Positions 55,326-63,700 of a stretch of 64,000 bases of DNA are shown piece after piece. Location of the stretch: NCBI RefSeq assembly GCF_000381125.1, contig NZ_KB905929.1:153126-217125 (forward strand). The letters run 5' to 3'. A program made the translations under genes and the position numbers. The notes under the pieces are model-generated. The model saw nothing but the letters and a program-made list of their open reading frames with translations. It made no database searches and was not told where the DNA came from. The stretch is from Caldimonas manganoxidans ATCC BAA-369 (lineage in GTDB: Bacteria; Pseudomonadota; Gammaproteobacteria; Burkholderiales; Burkholderiaceae_C). Numbering within the stretch: the first letter of the stretch is position 1; every line of letters starts with the position of its first letter.

Positions 55326-56159
55326 CTACTGGCTGATCCGGAACTCGATGCGGCGGTTACGGGCCCGCCCTTCAGGCGTGTCGTTACTGGCCAAAGGCCG
55401 TGCGGAGCCCACGCCGGAAATCGCCAGGCGTTGGGCATCGATGCCTCGGGCCTGAAGGTAGTTGCGCACGGCGTCGGCCCGTGCCAGTGAAAGGGCCAAA
55501 TTGGCATCTGGTGCGCCCAGGGCGTCGGTATGACCGATGATCTCGATGCGCTTGGCCGACAGGCGCATCAAGATGGGCAGCATTTGGTCCAGCACGGAGC
55601 GGCCTGCCGGGGTGAGCACCGAGCTGCCGGGTTCGAACTCGACGATGCGGTTGGCCAGCGCTTGGTCGATCAGACTTTGCTCCCCCGTGCCGACGCGCAG
55701 GGCGCTGCGCACGGTATAGGTGGGATTCAGCCGGGTGGCCATGGCGCTGAGCACCTGTTGACGTTGGGCTTCATTGGGCACCTCGCCCTGCAGGTCGATT
55801 TGCGTGCCGCGCACCGAGAGCTGGCCGCGGCTGACCTGGCGGATTTCAGGGCCGAGGATGTTGCGCACATGTTGGGACCACTGTGGCGGGGCAACCACGC
55901 TGCCGATGGCGATCTGATCGACGACCCGTTGAGCGCCATACAGCTCATGCAATCGTTGTAAGACGAGCGCACGGGTGGCTTCGTCCGGGACCGTGCCGGT
56001 CACGAGGACTTGGTCGGGCCCTGGTTCGCTTCGATTGCCGGCCACGGCCAAGCCGGCGCTCAGAAGCAAGGAGGCGGCCAAGGCACGCATGGGCCACAGG
56101 TGCCGCCGTGGCACGCACGGGCGTGTCTGCAGCGCGAGACAGGGATGTGTGAACATCAT
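55326..56159 (-). CDS. BON/OmpA-type outer-membrane-associated protein of the T6SS cluster
   Basis: 277 residues. After a long signal region come two BON-like repeats (about 45-150) and a C-terminal OmpA peptidoglycan-binding domain (about 165-277: LAISGVGSARPLASND, RNRRIEFRI). The start at 56159 has AGGAA seven bases upstream; the ATG at 56090 gives a shorter signal peptide but no ribosome site. It lies 11 bases after tagF and probably anchors the T6SS membrane complex to the wall; this role is inferred. Confidence 0.8.
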   Translation of the reverse strand: MMFTHPCLALQTRPCVPRRHLWPMRALAASLLLSAGLAVAGNRSEPGPDQVLVTGTVPDEATRALVLQRLHELYGAQRVVDQIAIGSVVAPPQWSQHVRNILGPEIRQVSRGQLSVRGTQIDLQGEVPNEAQRQQVLSAMATRLNPTYTVRSALRVGTGEQSLIDQALANRIVEFEPGSSVLTPAGRSVLDQMLPILMRLSAKRIEIIGHTDALGAPDANLALSLARADAVRNYLQARGIDAQRLAISGVGSARPLASNDTPEGRARNRRIEFRISQ

Positions 56160-56170
56160 CGTTGTGTTCC

Positions 56171-57160
56171 TCAGAGGCCCAGAAAAGTCTCACGAAAAGT
56201 CTGGCTGGCCTGCGCCAGCGAGAGCGTGGGGTTGCGCAGATAGCTCGACAGCTTCTTCAGTCCGTAGTCCGTCTCGACCGAGGGTTCAACCCAGGAAGGA
56301 CTGGAAAATTCGATGTTGTCCTTGAGTCCGGCTTGTGGGTCCAGCACAGAGCGCAGGCTGCGCGGACAGGCGCCGTTGAACCCGATGACCAGCACCGCGC
56401 GTCCGTGGTGCCGAGCGGTGAAGATGCCCAGCTCCAAACCGCTACGCCGCAGGAAGCCGGCCACCAGATCAAGCCAGAACGAGGCCACGAAAGGTCGATA
56501 CAGCGGATCACTGGGAAGCGGCAACTGCAGGCCCCGCTCGAGTTTGGGGTTGGGATGGCCAATCAGGGGACGCAGCAGCAGTCCCAGTGCCAACAGCGTT
56601 TGGCGCAGCGGCAGCGCTTGACCGGCTTCTTCGAGGAGGGATTCCAAACTGCCCAGGGTCTGGGTTTCCAAAAATTCCCGGAAATGTGTTGCGTCCTGCG
56701 TGGCAGGGCACTGCAGTCGCCGTTCGGCGTGCGTCAACACCTCCTGGGTTTGCGTGGATTCCTGGCAGGCTTGCGCAAGCTGGGCGGTGTGTTCCATTTG
56801 GGTCCACAGGCGCGACAAGGCCAGTGGGCTCAAGCCCAAGAATCCGACGGGCTCGGCGACACCGAATGAGGCCGCCACGATGAACGGATAACGGCGGCCG
56901 GAGGCATCCTGGCTGGGCACCAGGTATCCGGCCAATCCGACGGGGCTGCGGGGCCCCAAAAATGCGAAATGGGTGGCCGGTGCCTGATCGTAGGTCTGCT
57001 TCCAGCAGGGATCCTGTGCCAGCAATTCCAGGGTGCGCGACATCCAACGGTCCAATGTCTGCACCAGCGACGCACTGGCGGTCCCGTTGCGCACGAAATC
57101 GCCGCAGGATGGCAGTTTGCCGAAGCACACGAGCTTGGCGGTCGCGGTGGGCAGGCTCAT
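56171..57160 (-). CDS. tagF: Type VI secretion-associated protein TagF
   Basis: 329 residues. The N-terminal TagF (ImpM) domain has VCFGKLPSCGDFVRNG at about 10-25 and continues to residue ~170; the rest is a less conserved helical part. TagF is a post-translational repressor of T6SS assembly in Pseudomonas. The start overlaps the tssM stop (ATGA). Confidence 0.88.
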   Translation of the reverse strand: MSLPTATAKLVCFGKLPSCGDFVRNGTASASLVQTLDRWMSRTLELLAQDPCWKQTYDQAPATHFAFLGPRSPVGLAGYLVPSQDASGRRYPFIVAASFGVAEPVGFLGLSPLALSRLWTQMEHTAQLAQACQESTQTQEVLTHAERRLQCPATQDATHFREFLETQTLGSLESLLEEAGQALPLRQTLLALGLLLRPLIGHPNPKLERGLQLPLPSDPLYRPFVASFWLDLVAGFLRRSGLELGIFTARHHGRAVLVIGFNGACPRSLRSVLDPQAGLKDNIEFSSPSWVEPSVETDYGLKKLSSYLRNPTLSLAQASQTFRETFLGL

Positions 57161-60100
57161 CGAGCGCCTCCCGCTGCAAGGGCCGAGACAGAACGAGCAG
57201 ACGCCGCACCGGCGACCGCACGGGGTAGGGGCGCCGCCCCCAAACTGCCGTTCCCTGCGGACGCCCCGCCCGACGCTCCGGGCATGGCGATGATGCGCAG
57301 GTGCACGGCCACGGTGTGTCCGCCCGCAGACCATCGCAGCTCGTGAGTTTGGGCATCGATGCGGCGGCGTTGGGCGTTGTGGATCATGCGTTCCAATCCG
57401 AACCGGCCAGGCTCATGCAAGAACTCGATGCTTCGGCCATCGAAACTCACGCCTTGCAAGCGCACGCCCAGCGTGGGCTGAGGGCCGGGCCACACAAAGT
57501 GAGACCATGCGGCCGCGGCATTGCGATAGCGCATCACTTGGCCGTCAATCTCCAGGCTGTACTCGGTCAAGCCCGGCGCCGGTTGGGGAAGGATTTGAAA
57601 CAGCGTTTGCTCGGTGTCGGCCGAGCTTGCGGCATGACCGCCAAGGGGCGCCACCCAGGCGGCGAAGCGACCCGTGAATTCCGGCAACAGCCGGATGGAC
57701 AGATCGGCCCAGGTGCGCGGAGCCAGGCTGTCGCCCCGCCGGATCACCAGCGGCCCCAGGGTCTTGTCCGCAAACCGGGCGATCGCTCCCTCAGGGCCGA
57801 AGATCTTGGCCATGTCGGCGGCGGATGCCTCGACACGGGCGTCGGGCTTGAAGGGGTAGCGGTCGGCCAGAGTGGATTCATACGGGCCGTAGACCTGAGC
57901 GAGCCAAATGCGGTTGATTTCTTCCTCTGCGTCCGGGATCAGTGCTTCGAATGCCTGCATCAGTGGCCGCACGAGCAGTGGGCGCAGGCTTGCGCGCGCG
58001 TTGTCGTTCAAGCCGTTGAGCATCTGCTCGTCCACGAGTTTGAGCAGCTCGGCGATCTCCGACTGTCCTTCCAGCGTCTGCTGCATCAGCTGAACGCTGC
58101 CTGGGCCGGATTCACCCTGGGTGTGGATCCGATTGAATCGTGTGCGCAGACGCGACAGGCCCTCCAGGTAGGCTCCCATGAGCGTGCCGCCATTGTCTCG
58201 TGCGCTCAACAAACGGCTCACGCCGGCAAATTCCTGGCTGACTTGCCCCGCGATCGCTTGCTGAGCGCTGGGCGGATCGTCGGTGCGCACTTGCGCATTC
58301 ATTGGAGGCGGGGTTTGTCGCAGCACCACTTCTCGGAACCAAGCGCCCAAACCACGGTTGGCGCTCATCAGCGCCGTGGCACTCGCGGGGCGATCCCAGG
58401 AGGTTTCTTCGTGCACGACCGCCATCAATCGCCCGAGGGGCGAATTGGCGGGGTCGCCCAGGCGGTTCATCCGTTCGACGGCTTGCTCGAAGCTGCCAAA
58501 CGGCTGCACGGTCACGCCGTGGAGGAAGCGGTGCCATTGGGCGATGTATTCGGACTTGTAGGCATCGGTCAGCGCCTTCTGGATCTGCTCGGGGCTGCCA
58601 TCCAGTGTGAGGTCGTCCTGCACCGTGGTTTTGAGGACCCAGTCGTCGGCCTGGAGGGTTTTGTGTGCGGCGTCACGGATGGCGCCCTGCACGTACTCGA
58701 CCCAGGCTTGTCGTGTAAAGGCGCCCGAGACGGCCTGGCTGCCGGCCAGCAGATCTTGCCCCGATTCGCCAACGGCGCGGGCCACGGTCATGGGCGCAAA
58801 GCGAGTGGCGGCCCGCGCCTTGATTTCGGCATAGACCCGTTCGCGGGCGGGCATGCCACGCACCACGGTGCGCAGCACGCGACGAGTTTCGTCGACCAAG
58901 GCCAGGTTGTTGGCCACCTGGGGAAATGTGGGATCCTGGACTTGGGCCGTGGTGTAGGCAATCAGGGATTCGGCCAACATCAGCATGCGCTCGCGTGGCA
59001 TCGCGCCGCGATTGACTTCGAGCCAGCCGCGCCAGAATCGGGTGATTTGGTCGCTCAGTTGAGCGGGCTCTGCGCGGCGCCGATCGGCCAGCATCAAGTA
59101 GGTCTTGAGGGCGTTGTAGGCATCGGTGACGTTGGTGGTCGATGCTGCGCTGTACGGCGAACCGGTTGTGGCGCTCGGGGACTGCGTCGTCGCCACCGGT
59201 TCGGCGCCATCTTGTAATTTGCCCTCGTTGTCCTTGACGGCTGCCAGATAGGCCTCGATGCTTTGGGCCACGGGTTTGAGCATGACCTCGCGCACGCCGT
59301 GAAAGTATTCGCGCCGCAGGACATCCTCCAGCTGCTGGCCCTGATGCAAGCCAAAGGACAGGGACCACGGACGCTCGTGACGGATCGCCTCGACCTGACG
59401 CAGCCGATCCTGCAGGATCATGAGCGCCTCCAGGCGCGACGAAAGATCCGGCGAAGAGGCCTGCAGCCGGGTGACCTGCTCCAAGTCAGCGCGAACATTG
59501 GCCACCCATTGGCGATTGTTGGCATACGACCAGGTCCACAGGCCTAGGCACAGCCCCAGTGTTGCAAGGCCCACGATCACCGTGGCTTGGCGCCAGCGGC
59601 GCCGGACACGGGTGACGTGTTGACGCACCAGATGCCGGTCGGCAAAGATGACCCGGGTGAACAGGTCTTTCAAGAAGAAACCCGTGTGGGAATAGACGTT
59701 GGCCGTGGTGCCGGGCTGCAAGCTCAGGCCGAAGCGACGTGCGACGCGCTCACTGGACCGACTGGTCGATTCCCCTTCTTGCACCGCGCTGGTGAAGTAG
59801 AAGCCTCGAAAGCGGGGTCGATACTGGTAAGGGTTGTCCTCGAACAGCGTTGCAATGAAGGTGGACAGTGCGGGCTTCAGACCCGCGAACTCCAAGGGGA
59901 AGCTCAATACGCCAGGCGGCAGCCGCTCGCCGCGCTGCATCGACATCCGCGCCACCGAGGCGGCTTTGAGCCCTTCGTACAGCTCGTCGAAATGCCGTTC
60001 GAACAGCCCCAGGGCATCGGCGCGTCCTTGTTCATCGTACGGGAGGGTGGCACCCCAGACTCGCTCACGTTCGCTGCGGTCTCGGTCTTCGAAGAATTCG

Positions 60101-60903
60101 ACGAACCCGCTGATCAGGTCGGCCTTCGTGAACATGACGTAGACCGGGGCGATGACCTCCAGCTTGTCGGTGAGCTCTTGCATGCGCTGGCGCAGCTGCT
60201 TGGCCAGACGGATGTTGGCTTCAGGCCGCTGGGCTGCCAGTTCGGCCACACTGACGGCAATCACGATGCCGTTGATCGGGGCTTTGGCTCGGTACTTTTT
60301 CAGCAGACCGAGGAAACCCAGCCATTCGGCCCGATCCTCATCTTGGACGCTGTAGCGACCGGCAGTGTCGATCAGGATGCCTTCAGAGGTGAAGAACCAA
60401 TCGCAGTTCCGGGTTCCGCCGATGCCCTGGATGATGCTGCCGGCATCGTCCGTGAAAGGAAAACGCAGCCCCGACTTCACGATGGCCGAGCTCTTGCCTG
60501 CGGCTGGGTTGCCGATCACCATGTACCAGGGCAGTTCGTACAGCGCGGCCCGTCCCGAGGTCTGTCCGAGTCGGGAGCGTTGGAGGGTGCGGATGGCCTG
60601 TCGCATGCGCTCGCGCAGCAGGGCCACTTCTTCGCGACGTTGCCGGTTCGTTTCGAGCCGCGAGGCTTCGGCATGCTGGGCGTCGAGGGCTTGTTCCAGA
60701 GCTTTGGCCGCCTTGCGGGCCTTGTAGCGCTGCACGGCCCAGCGCACGAGCATGGCCAGCGCGAAGAGGGCCAGCAAGGCCAAGGCCCAGTGCATCGGCA
60801 GTTCGAAGGCCCAGGCTCCGACGCTCACGAATCCGATCAACGCCAGCCAGCCCGTGACGCGCTGGGTGAGGGGATGCAACAGGAAGTTCAAGACGCTTTG
60901 CAT
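57157..60903 (-). CDS. tssM: Type VI secretion membrane component TssM (IcmF)
   Basis: 1248 residues from the ATG at 60903. Two N-terminal helices (about 15-56), a cytoplasmic NTPase domain with Walker A GNPAAGKSS (131-139), a third helix near 441-461, and a large periplasmic part with the IcmF-related and C-terminal domains. TssM spans the envelope with TssL and TssJ; neither of those is in this window. The gene is full length with an intact P-loop. Confidence 0.92.
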   Translation of the reverse strand: MQSVLNFLLHPLTQRVTGWLALIGFVSVGAWAFELPMHWALALLALFALAMLVRWAVQRYKARKAAKALEQALDAQHAEASRLETNRQRREEVALLRERMRQAIRTLQRSRLGQTSGRAALYELPWYMVIGNPAAGKSSAIVKSGLRFPFTDDAGSIIQGIGGTRNCDWFFTSEGILIDTAGRYSVQDEDRAEWLGFLGLLKKYRAKAPINGIVIAVSVAELAAQRPEANIRLAKQLRQRMQELTDKLEVIAPVYVMFTKADLISGFVEFFEDRDRSERERVWGATLPYDEQGRADALGLFERHFDELYEGLKAASVARMSMQRGERLPPGVLSFPLEFAGLKPALSTFIATLFEDNPYQYRPRFRGFYFTSAVQEGESTSRSSERVARRFGLSLQPGTTANVYSHTGFFLKDLFTRVIFADRHLVRQHVTRVRRRWRQATVIVGLATLGLCLGLWTWSYANNRQWVANVRADLEQVTRLQASSPDLSSRLEALMILQDRLRQVEAIRHERPWSLSFGLHQGQQLEDVLRREYFHGVREVMLKPVAQSIEAYLAAVKDNEGKLQDGAEPVATTQSPSATTGSPYSAASTTNVTDAYNALKTYLMLADRRRAEPAQLSDQITRFWRGWLEVNRGAMPRERMLMLAESLIAYTTAQVQDPTFPQVANNLALVDETRRVLRTVVRGMPARERVYAEIKARAATRFAPMTVARAVGESGQDLLAGSQAVSGAFTRQAWVEYVQGAIRDAAHKTLQADDWVLKTTVQDDLTLDGSPEQIQKALTDAYKSEYIAQWHRFLHGVTVQPFGSFEQAVERMNRLGDPANSPLGRLMAVVHEETSWDRPASATALMSANRGLGAWFREVVLRQTPPPMNAQVRTDDPPSAQQAIAGQVSQEFAGVSRLLSARDNGGTLMGAYLEGLSRLRTRFNRIHTQGESGPGSVQLMQQTLEGQSEIAELLKLVDEQMLNGLNDNARASLRPLLVRPLMQAFEALIPDAEEEINRIWLAQVYGPYESTLADRYPFKPDARVEASAADMAKIFGPEGAIARFADKTLGPLVIRRGDSLAPRTWADLSIRLLPEFTGRFAAWVAPLGGHAASSADTEQTLFQILPQPAPGLTEYSLEIDGQVMRYRNAAAAWSHFVWPGPQPTLGVRLQGVSFDGRSIEFLHEPGRFGLERMIHNAQRRRIDAQTHELRWSAGGHTVAVHLRIIAMPGASGGASAGNGSLGAAPLPRAVAGAASARSVSALAAGGAR

Positions 60904-60920
60904 GGCGAGGCGAACGGAAA

Positions 60921-62234
60921 TCAGCTGGACGAGGCCTCGGCGGCCGAGGAGGCGACTTGCGTCGGACTCAATACGGCCGCCCAGGGCTGCGGGCCTGCCA
61001 GCAGGAGCAGCACGGCGGCTCGATCGTGACGTGAGGCGTGGCTGCCCAGGGCCAAAGCCACCAGCGGTCCCGCACATCCGAGATCGCCGCAGGCCACACC
61101 GATGCGGCACAGACGTTCTCCCACGTCCAGCTCGGGCAACAGTTCGACGATGGTGTCGAGGACTTGTTGAGCGTCAGGCCCGGCCAGCGCGACATTGCTG
61201 ACCACCCGGCCGACCGCCGAGGTGGGCGGCCCAGCCTTTAGGGCATGTGCCGCGATGTCGTGCACGGCACGCTCTGGCGGGACATCGGATGTCGGTGAGG
61301 CCGGCCAGGACAGCTGGGCCAGGACCTCATCGTGCGCGGAGGTGTCGCCAGCGCGCGGCGCTTGGACCAGCAAGGCGGCAGCGGCTTCGCCAGGAACGGC
61401 TGCCGTGGGGGCATGCTGCGGATCGATGAGCGAATCGCAGGCCAAGACCAAGGTTGCAGAAGTTCCGCCGCCCGACGATTCATCGTTCCCGAGGCTCTCG
61501 GCGTGGAGACGGTGGAGCATGCCAGCCAGGCCCACTGCAGGCAGCAGGCGAATCTCCACCGGGCCGGCATCAGGCCACAGGCGCGCCATCAGCTCGTCTT
61601 TCAACCAGCTTTGGGCCAGGCTGCGTTCGTCTGCGCTCCAGTGATCTGGCACGGTCCATTGGACATTCAGCCTGGTGTGGGAGGGAAGCTGCTGCAAAGC
61701 CGCTTGCAGACCATCGAGCGCGTCGGCTTGCAGGGCCAAGGCTCGCCACAGGGCCGGGCGTTCGACGGCTGCAGAGGCGGCCGCCTCGCCCAAGGCGCGG
61801 GTCACTCGGGACACATCCAGGGTGGCACAACGGGCGCTCAGGCGCAGCAGTCCCTGATCGTCCGGCCATTGCGGATCGGGTTCTGGCATCGATGGCTGGG
61901 GGCCGATGGCCTGCAGCACCGCTTCCGGGACGTTGCCACATCGGGTGGCGACGGACGCGCCACGCACCAGCAGCGTCTGCGGTGCTCGAGCATGAGCGTG
62001 AGCGACGGCGGTGCCCTGGGAACCGTCGGTTGCTTGCGGTGGGTGATTGGGTTGCGCATCCCGACGGCTGGGGCGGAAGGCCCACAGCGCCATGCCACCC
62101 AGCAGAACGAGCACGACGACAGACCACCATCGGTCGCCAAGCCAAGGTGACATCGACGGCCACTGTGCGATGGACCACAGCACGGCTGGCACGAGCAACA
62201 GAAGGGCCAGACCAGGCCAGAGGATTTTGCGCAT
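60921..62234 (-). CDS. Membrane-anchored protein with a ketosynthase-like, apparently non-catalytic domain
   Basis: 437 residues from the ATG at 62234. Two helices at the N-terminus (about 4-25 and 36-56) are followed by a soluble domain. Its second half resembles 3-oxoacyl-ACP synthases: LVLACDSLIDP, then PGEAAAALLV, and a C-terminal VACGDLGCAGPLVALALG. I cannot find the catalytic Cys or the His pair, so it is probably a thiolase-fold pseudoenzyme. It ends 17 bases before tssM, so a structural or effector-adaptor role in secretion is likely. Family assignment is by motif memory only. Confidence 0.68.
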   Translation of the reverse strand: MRKILWPGLALLLLVPAVLWSIAQWPSMSPWLGDRWWSVVVLVLLGGMALWAFRPSRRDAQPNHPPQATDGSQGTAVAHAHARAPQTLLVRGASVATRCGNVPEAVLQAIGPQPSMPEPDPQWPDDQGLLRLSARCATLDVSRVTRALGEAAASAAVERPALWRALALQADALDGLQAALQQLPSHTRLNVQWTVPDHWSADERSLAQSWLKDELMARLWPDAGPVEIRLLPAVGLAGMLHRLHAESLGNDESSGGGTSATLVLACDSLIDPQHAPTAAVPGEAAAALLVQAPRAGDTSAHDEVLAQLSWPASPTSDVPPERAVHDIAAHALKAGPPTSAVGRVVSNVALAGPDAQQVLDTIVELLPELDVGERLCRIGVACGDLGCAGPLVALALGSHASRHDRAAVLLLLAGPQPWAAVLSPTQVASSAAEASSS

Positions 62235-62257
62235 TGGGCAGACTCCTGTGGCGCCGG

Positions 62258-62428
62258 TCAGGCGGTGGTGCTGAAAGATTGGCTGGCAATCAAGGTGGCC
62301 CCACAGGCGCATTTGTCGCCATGGCGAGCCGCCGGCTTGCCGTCGATCCGCATGGGGGGGCGCCCGTCAAGATCACTGTCGTGCGTCATATTGCGTCGCC
62401 GTGCTCGACTCGATGCTGCTGCGCTCAT
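62258..62428 (-). pseudogene. Truncated PAAR-repeat protein
   Basis: The 56-residue frame begins MSAAASSRARRR and ends with a clear PAAR C-terminal half: MRIDGKPAARHGDKCACGAT and LIASQS. Full PAAR proteins have about 85-100 residues; the N-terminal PAAR repeat with its GD-x-T-x2-GG start is missing, so an internal deletion is likely. A run of seven G (62354-62360) lies inside. It lies 23 bases upstream of the ketosynthase-like gene. It might still be made, but would not form a complete spike tip. Confidence 0.65.
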
Positions 62429-62442
62429 ACTTGCCAAGAGCT

Positions 62443-62664
62443 TCAAGTACACGTTGATGATGGCGATATCTCGCGAGCCGTGACGAGTTCCTGGTCGGTG
62501 CCCGCGCAGGCTTGGTTCGTCATTTCGATTCGATCTTTGTTGGATTCGGGGTCCCCGGAAAACTCGCCTCGCAAGTGGTTGCATATGTCCCTGTGTTCCA
62601 TGAACCGTAAGAGATCCTCCGGCAGTCTCCCGCCGGTAGCACGGGCAGACAGCGCCCCACTCAC
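62443..62664 (-). CDS. Small exported-type protein, copy 2 of a RGEFS-motif family
   Basis: 73 residues from the GTG at 62664, which overlaps the stop of an upstream remnant; a TTG at 62679 or an ATG at 62811 (giving a lipobox-like LLQGC start) are alternative starts in the same frame. The core is MEHRDICNHLRGEFSGD, with Cys residues and a helical tail. A related segment with RGEFS occurs at 62894-63133. I do not know the family; it resembles small periplasmic proteins near T6SS PAAR genes. Confidence 0.5.
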   Translation of the reverse strand: MSGALSARATGGRLPEDLLRFMEHRDICNHLRGEFSGDPESNKDRIEMTNQACAGTDQELVTAREISPSSTCT

Positions 62665-62771
62665 CAGTAAAGGCAACAAGCGGCGCAGCAGGAGTGCGCC
62701 CAGTACTGGGCCAACGGCAGCACGGTGAAGTACAGCACCCGGTCGCGCCTGTCGAAGCCGCGGCCAGTGCC
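62661..62771 (-). pseudogene. Remnant of a second lipoprotein copy
   Basis: About 36 codons, GFDRRDRVLYFTVLPLAQYW plus a short tail, resemble the end of the lipoprotein encoded at 63130-63693 (STRDRPMLHFTVGPVAQ). No room exists upstream for the rest of such a gene because the other copy of the small protein occupies it. I read it as a duplication that lost its 5' part. Confidence 0.45.
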
Positions 62772-62893
62772 AGACGGTGCAGCCCTGGAGAAGACACGTG
62801 GCCAGCAGCATCCAGAGGAGGAATCGGAGGTGTTTCGATACGGTTCGATCTGTTGTATCCCTGGTGCCTGTCCAAGGTATCGGACCCCAGCGT

Positions 62894-63133
62894 GTGGGGC
62901 CGAAGCACGTCCTTCCGCACAAACGGTTCGTGAACCGTGCTTTCGCACGCGTCATGGATCGCTGTGACTAGCGCAATGTCGGCTTTCCGGTCACACGAAA
63001 ACTCTCCTCGAACGGAGCTGCAGGACTCCCAGCGCTCGACAGGATGCTTCACAGACACAGAGGGCGGCTGGCCAGAGGCTGCACAGCGGCTCAGCCCCGC
63101 GCTTGTGACAGAGATCCAGGCCACGGTCTTCAT
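62894..63133 (-). pseudogene. Small RGEFS-motif protein, copy 1, fused or run-on
   Basis: The ATG at 63133 overlaps the stop of the lipoprotein gene (ATGA). The first ~80 codons hold a weak signal-like start and ERWESCSSVRGEFSCD, matching copy 2 in the pattern R-x3-C-x3-RGEFS-x-D. The frame then stays open through unrelated sequence to 62258, reaching the PAAR remnant. Loss of the original stop by a deletion would explain this. Expression is uncertain. Confidence 0.45.
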
Positions 63134-63693
63134 TTGCCTTGGTGTGGACGATGCGGCCCCTGACTTGTGCTTGGCTGCGCAACGGGGCCCACGGTGAAGT
63201 GCAGCATGGGCCGGTCCCGTGTGGATCTCCCGGGTGTGAGCAGGTAAGCCGCACGCACGTCCTGATGCTTGCCGCTTCGCCCCACTCCATCAAAGTTGAA
63301 GCTGACGCACAGGTAGGTCCGACCGCTTCGCCAAAGCTGGATCCAGTCAGCACGGAATGGATCGAATGGCATCGGAGAAACCGTGGTTCCCGCTGCCAGC
63401 GAGGCCGACGAGAGCCGGAGCACGTGTTCACCATAGATCAACACATGCGAGTTCTCCGACTGCCCATATCCGACTTCAGTTTCTCTAGCAGAAATCAAGT
63501 ACGTCGCCTTCACGCCTGGAGAAAAGTCGTCGTCTGCAGTGACCTGCGAGGTCGCAAGTTCCTCGGCGGCAATGTCACTCGACGTGACGCGAGCAGCGAG
63601 GCAAGAGCTGAGCACTTCTCGCGGCGGCTCTTTTGCGATGGCACATGCGCCAAGGATCAGAGCAGGTGCGAGCAAAGCGCGGGAGAGCAGCAT
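63130..63693 (-). CDS. Lipoprotein of unknown function beside the T6SS genes
   Basis: 187 residues with a signal peptide and lipobox LGAC (Cys17), so it should be a membrane-anchored lipoprotein. The rest is unrecognised; near the end it has TYLCVSFNFDGVGRSGKHQD and RPMLHFTVGPVAQ. A remnant of a second copy lies at 62661-62771. Lipoproteins placed between effector and PAAR genes are often immunity proteins, but no effector gene is visible here. The upstream sequence is replaced by an IS element a few bases before the start. Confidence 0.68.
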   Translation of the reverse strand: MLLSRALLAPALILGACAIAKEPPREVLSSCLAARVTSSDIAAEELATSQVTADDDFSPGVKATYLISARETEVGYGQSENSHVLIYGEHVLRLSSASLAAGTTVSPMPFDPFRADWIQLWRSGRTYLCVSFNFDGVGRSGKHQDVRAAYLLTPGRSTRDRPMLHFTVGPVAQPSTSQGPHRPHQGK

Positions 63694-63700
63694 CACTTAT

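Noticed and set aside
62258..63133. A single 291-residue protein ending in a PAAR half
   Set aside because: The middle part has no PAAR or other domain character and crosses better candidate frames; I prefer run-on reading of a small gene whose stop was lost.
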